A stretch of DNA of 64,000 bases from Nematostella vectensis. Taxonomy: Eukaryota; Cnidaria; Anthozoa; Actiniaria; Edwardsiidae. This document shows, piece after piece, positions 61,201 through 64,000 of the stretch. Position 1 is the stretch's first letter; each line of letters opens with the position of its first letter. The notes under the pieces are model-generated. The model was not told the DNA's origin. It saw nothing but the letters and a program-made list of their open reading frames with translations, and ran no database searches. Location of the stretch: NCBI RefSeq assembly GCF_932526225.1, contig NC_064037.1:9158203-9222202 (forward strand), written 5' to 3'. The translations under genes and the position numbers were made by a program.

Positions 61201-63431
61201 TCTTATTGGTTCAATAGTGGCATCCTGTCCGCTTGTCAAAGGGTTGCCAACTTTGATGTCCATGTTAATTAAAATGTACACATTCCGCTCAGCTAACTTT
61301 TGATTAGCTTAATTTTGAGTATGTGGCAGCATTATCACTTGTCAAACTAAAATGGATTATATTTTTACTTACTTGTGGGGTCGTATTCTTAAAGTCTTCC
61401 CAGCTGCTTCAAGCTGTCAGAAATGTAAGGCATATATTAGTTTGTTTCTAGAACAATCCCAATGATAGCTCTTTCGAGTTACTTAAAAAAATGTCCCATT
61501 TCTAAGAGCCATACTTACCAGTTCTAGGAATTTATCATGTGTAGCTGTAGTCTTGCCAGAATCAATAGAACCATAAACCACAGACTGCTCCTGTTCCCTT
61601 TGAAGAATTCCAGGAATAATGGACTGGGCGATGACCCTGTATCCTCTGTAGTCTACCAAGACAGTGCCAAGGGTGAACAATCCCTAAGAAACCATGATAA
61701 TCACTTGGTCAGATTAATAAGCATAAAATAAGTTTATCAGAATAAAGGACCAGGTGATGATTCTGTATCCTCTATAGTCTACCAAAGACAGCGTAGAGGG
61801 TGAACAAGCTCTAAGTTGCAAAGAAAATTGTTAAACCAGAAAATTGCACAGGATGAACGCTCTATGTCCTTGGCTAGTAGACTGAAGGCAATGAGAGGCA
61901 ATGATGACCAACAAAAGAACTGAGCAATTACAATGACAATGTATATCTTTTTTTCAGCTCTGTATAAAAATGTATAGTTTGCTGTACCTTGACATCAGCC
62001 CGATTATATGCAACTACACCCATCAAATCGCCATTCTGAAAGATGGGAAACATGCAGCTGTTAGTCGATAGTAGTACCCCCTTGAAAATTGGTATCTCGC
62101 AAATGCTCTCACCGTTGCGGCATGGGCTGCATCATCACCTAGACATGACAATAACAACATAGAGTTACGCTTCAATAAAGAACTTATAACAACACAGGCC
62201 TTGGTTAAAAACATCTATAAACAGGGCTTCTGAAATTTTTTTTGTTTGAAATTATGCGCAAAATTTTGGAAAATTATGCACCAAATATCGCAAATTATGC
62301 GCCAATTATGTGAATTGTGCAATACTTTGTAAGATAAAAGTGCTTCAATTAAACTTGCAAATCAGTGAGTCATAATGCAACAAGACTTCGATGTTTGCTG
62401 TTAAGCATGCATTAAAAACGATTCTTCTACTTTTAACTTGTGTTGCTGCTAAAAGATGCATGTCGAGAACAGATTTGCATCAATGATCCACTACAACGTT
62501 ACAAGCTGAACAAAATAGAAGATCATGTTCAGCATGAAACTTTCCAGGATATTGGCTTGCCCACTCTTGAGGTGTTACTTTACATTTCTTTGTTTGATTC
62601 TTGGAATTATTGGGTGTCCTTGTTACAAAAGAATCCATTTTCGAAGCGAAAACACAAGAAGGAAAGATGTTTCCCGCAAAAAAATCAAAGTGAGGTGCTA
62701 TTTTCTTTCCAAAGCTGTGATTATATTGTGGTTATATTTCTCCCAATAATGGCGCGTGGTACATAACAAACTAGAGCACAGGCACCAGTGAATGCCTGGT
62801 TGTTTTGCGAAGTTCAATCTTGTTTACAATAAAGCACTGTTAAAACACCAGCTTTTTGCTGCAAAAATGTACGATATTTACTGGGAAAAAAGTCCATGTC
62901 TCTCTCAAGGTATGAAAATACATAGTTTTTATTAATTGTTTTGTCTAATTTTTCACAAATTATGCACCATTATGCGCTTTTTCAGAATTGTGCAAATTAT
63001 GTGCTTAGAGTGAAATTATGCACTATCGCATCAGCGCATAATCCCAGAAGCCCTGTAAAAATACAGTATAACCTTGTTAATAAACTGAAGTAAGACAAAT
63101 TAGGCTCATATGTAATTATGATTCACCTCCTAGCTCATTGTAGTGATCTCTGCTGTCAAAAGCAAAGCTGAAAAAGATGTTGTTCCATAAAAACATCCTT
63201 TTCCTGGGGAAGAAAATCTCCAATAAATAACATGAATTAAAGTTTTTCACTCCACAGCAGACTTCTTCATGCAATAGAAACATTCCATTTGGATAAATTT
63301 AACACAACCATGTGGTATATATGGCTATTGGTTGCTTACTTTTCATCTTCTCCAGGATTGATTGCCATCACGTTTCCATCCACAACCGCCATGGCACCCT
63401 TGGTAGCCGCTGACACAAAATCACTTGTAAT
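48547..63431 (-). CDS. cluh: Clustered mitochondria protein homologue (CLUH), 5'-partial, about 34 exons
   Basis: Minus-strand gene read from 63431 to the stop at 48549-48547; the N-terminal exons lie beyond 64000. Exons: 63431-63340, 63204-63127, 62137-62112, 62035-61988, 61683-61519, 61413-61373, 61231-61126 (start uncertain), 60901-60823, 60483-60393, 59922-59853, 59717-59459, 59375-59310, 59164-59103, 58996-58919, 58781-58711, 58386-58314, 57974-57908, 57656-57604, 57227-57186, 56880-56823, 56668-56587, 56086-56010, 55721-55612, 55297-55246, 54549-54453, 54061-54019, 53821-53741, 53238-53113, 50344-50259, 50072-50037, 49742-49649, 49276-49193, 48933-48886, 48666-48547. Phases match at every junction except into the seventh. 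CLUH binds mRNAs of nuclear-encoded mitochondrial proteins in the cytosol and is required for normal mitochondrial distribution and metabolism (family knowledge). The gene is conserved and should be single copy. Confidence 0.93.
50425..52470 (-). mobile_element. 5'-truncated CR1/jockey-type non-LTR retrotransposon in a CLUH intron
   Basis: Same strand as CLUH. It retains the 3' part of ORF2 and a 3' UTR that ends in AT-rich repeats (ATTAAATTAAA-type) near 50425-50460. Sequence upstream of about 52470 shows no endonuclease domain and has stops in the RT frame, so the copy is 5'-truncated, the usual outcome of target-primed reverse transcription. No clear target-site duplication could be set by eye. 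Confidence 0.85.
50625..52451 (-). CDS. Reverse transcriptase ORF (608 aa, no stops), non-LTR element
   Basis: Uninterrupted frame with the full RT palm signature: [20 protein letters not shown] and [15 protein letters not shown] (fingers), [17 protein letters not shown] (motif A, catalytic Asp), [20 protein letters not shown] (motif B), [10 protein letters not shown] (motif C with the Asp pair), and the C-terminal [18 protein letters not shown] region. An apurinic endonuclease domain should precede it but is absent. Belongs to the CR1/L2/jockey group by motif style. The start ATG is only the first Met of the truncated frame. Intact coding suggests recent insertion. Confidence 0.9.
   Translation of the reverse strand: MTTVNPPTGSQDPTPLRTTADDPEAIANLFNKYFASVFLKDSLQDLNTDPEHCAPPVPELSNISFDINDILSVIRGLDASKASGPDNIPVRLLKETAAVIAPSLCQIFNKSIKLGKFPSEWKIAHIVPVYKKDSAQQVENYRPISLLSVVSKIMERCVFNKIRERVHCLIQRCQHGFIAGRSCVTQLVEVLDTIGSHLDNGNQIDVVYLDMSKAFDRVSHRMLTRKLVQYGFGGNLLKWFTSYITNRSQRVAIPGGVSTCQPVTSGVPQGSILGPILFVLFANDLPDSVCSCSVATFADDTKVFNVINSADDTDVLQADLNSLNGWAASTGMTFNQTKSKVMRVSRKRKPVLKTYSLGGLPLACTETEKDLGVWMSDDLSWTKQVDEACSKANRTLGFVRRHSRSIKKTNIRRSMYLALVRPHLGYATQLWAPQTKDLIRRVERIQRRASKYMLGLPFRCSQTYKERLIQLKLLPLSYWHEYLDMSYFYKIINGLVNINPSIVPKVRSVRPTRSSTNSSAPQFFARKCKTSAFQKSYLNRCTRIWNTLTNLLNSSSYSDHASFKRALLNYYLNALSITYDPEDPRSWKSVCLTCNRARVLTHQISCCF
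55612..59922 (-). CDS. cluh: CLUH, central region exons (acidic linker and eIF3/CLU-central part)
   Basis: Exon 59717-59459 encodes a Glu/Lys/Thr-rich, disordered insert of about 86 residues ([18 protein letters not shown]...), the variable linker seen in CLUH proteins. Following exons carry [55 protein letters not shown], a Lys-rich stretch ([13 protein letters not shown]), [35 protein letters not shown] and [15 protein letters not shown]. The order and spacing match the central CLU / eIF3-p135-like region. Several introns contain small repeats, including a second copy of the AAAGCCGCATTGT MITE at 56262-56465. Confidence 0.9.
56262..56465. mobile_element. MITE with AAAGCCGCATTGT ends, copy 2, right end degraded
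   Basis: Starts AAAGCTGCATTATCACCAG and follows the copy at 34606-34836 through AGTTTACTTCC, TTTTTAACGGAAAAC, ATATTGAAAGCA and TCTTTTGTCTTTTAA, then loses the right inverted end after TTTCCATTGGAC. It lies in a CLUH intron. Confidence 0.75.
60393..63431 (-). CDS. cluh: CLUH, CLU-domain exons 1-9 of the window
   Basis: Family landmarks in order: [123 protein letters not shown] and [16 protein letters not shown]. These follow the order of the CLU domain and the segment after it in animal CLUH. The 26-base microexon 62137-62112 (GDDAAHAAT) is conserved in sequence. The exon ending at 61126 has an unclear start: 61231 (GACAAG|C) is the only AG I found that restores phase, and it is a weak acceptor. 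A TIR element occupies most of the intron 62138-63126. Confidence 0.9.
62222..63055. mobile_element. TIR element with CAGGGCTTCTG ends in a CLUH intron
   Basis: Left end CAGGGCTTCTGAAATTTT; right end CCCAGAAGCCCTG, its inverse. Subterminal sequence at both ends is packed with AATTATGCGC / ATTATGCACC motifs in matching inverted arrangement, as in hAT-like elements, whose ends often begin CAGGG. TAAA flanks both sides but no 8-bp duplication is clear. The internal frame 62440-62766 (108 codons) is not recognisable as transposase. Confidence 0.65.
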
Positions 63432-64000
63432 CTGGAAATGTCAAGTCAATGGAAGTTTTCCTTATGAGTAATGACCACAATCATCCCTAGCAAAATTTAG
63501 CACCCTTGTGGTAAATTACACATACTACATGTCATAAATATTTAGAAATATTTAGTTTTGACTGTTTACTTTTCTCCGAGACTATATGTTTATTTATTCA
63601 CATAAGTTTGAATGTCTACATAAACAGCTAATTGCGTTAATCAATGAGCAATAGCAGGCGGCTGTGATGAGTTTTGCCTCAGTGTGTACATATAAATGGT
63701 ATGGTACCAAGCAAGTTCAAGCAACAAATGGATGAAACCCAAAAAAGACTACTACAAGCAAAAGTCAGATAACAAATTCTTTTGAAATTTACAGAAGTCT
63801 AAAGAAGACTACAGAATACTTTGATAAACATTGGGAAGTAAAAATTAAAAGAAGGGGTGATGGAAAAGCATATATAACCACGGTTCAAAATAACCCTGCA
63901 AAAAAGCCTGCATACTCAAAATATTAAAAGGGGATACAGAAAAAAGAGCCGTCAAAGACCAGAAAACAGCTTGCTATCGCCGGCTGATGACCAAGATTTC
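63432..64000 (-). other. CLUH intron reaching the window edge
   Basis: No exon recognised upstream (on the minus strand) of 63431; the next CLUH exon must lie beyond 64000. AT-rich, no repeat family recognised. Confidence 0.5.

Overview
The window looks like nuclear DNA of a marine invertebrate animal, most likely an anthozoan cnidarian (sea anemone or coral). The grounds are AT-rich, intron-dense DNA with phased GT-AG exons, tandem SUEL-type lectin genes, a secreted vWA/LamG-like protein, CR1-like non-LTR retrotransposons and many MITEs and satellites. The phylum is inferred; nothing in the sequence names the species.

Four protein-coding genes can be reconstructed with consistent intron phases. 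(1) 375-9824, plus strand, 5' end outside the window: an extracellular-type protein made of a basic vWA domain, short Lys/Pro/Gly linkers, one 4.17-kb exon encoding about 1,389 residues that are about 40% arginine, and a C-terminal LamG/ConA-like domain. (2) 19177-11071, minus: a complete four-exon lectin gene with a signal peptide, two SUEL/Gal_Lectin domains and a separate disordered C-terminal exon. Its last intron is filled by a 5-kb array of a 38-bp satellite. (3) 24124-21623, minus: a three-exon paralogue with a signal peptide and two SUEL domains. (4) 63431-48547, minus, 5' end outside the window: about 34 exons of CLUH (clustered mitochondria protein homologue), a conserved cytosolic RNA-binding protein needed for mitochondrial biogenesis and distribution.

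The middle, 24.1-48.5 kb, holds no confident gene and is repeat country. It contains a 46-bp G-rich minisatellite, tRNA-Asn-derived SINE-like units on both sides of a 7-kb satellite with a 251-bp monomer, fold-back elements, a 32-bp minisatellite that happens to be open in several frames, several TIR/MITE elements, a 1.4-kb long inverted repeat and a 76-bp tandem repeat. A 5'-truncated CR1-like element with an uninterrupted reverse transcriptase ORF sits in a CLUH intron. Another 5'-truncated element ending in a 0.3-kb perfect TATC microsatellite sits in an intron of the second lectin gene.

Two observations stand out. The giant polyarginine-like exon is a rod-length, extremely basic and non-repetitive (at DNA level) segment inside a matrix-type protein whose vWA domain is itself recharged to basic and has lost its metal site. 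And the 38-bp satellite appears to have been seeded from the exon-intron boundary of the lectin gene that hosts it: the exon end plus splice donor match the satellite monomer.
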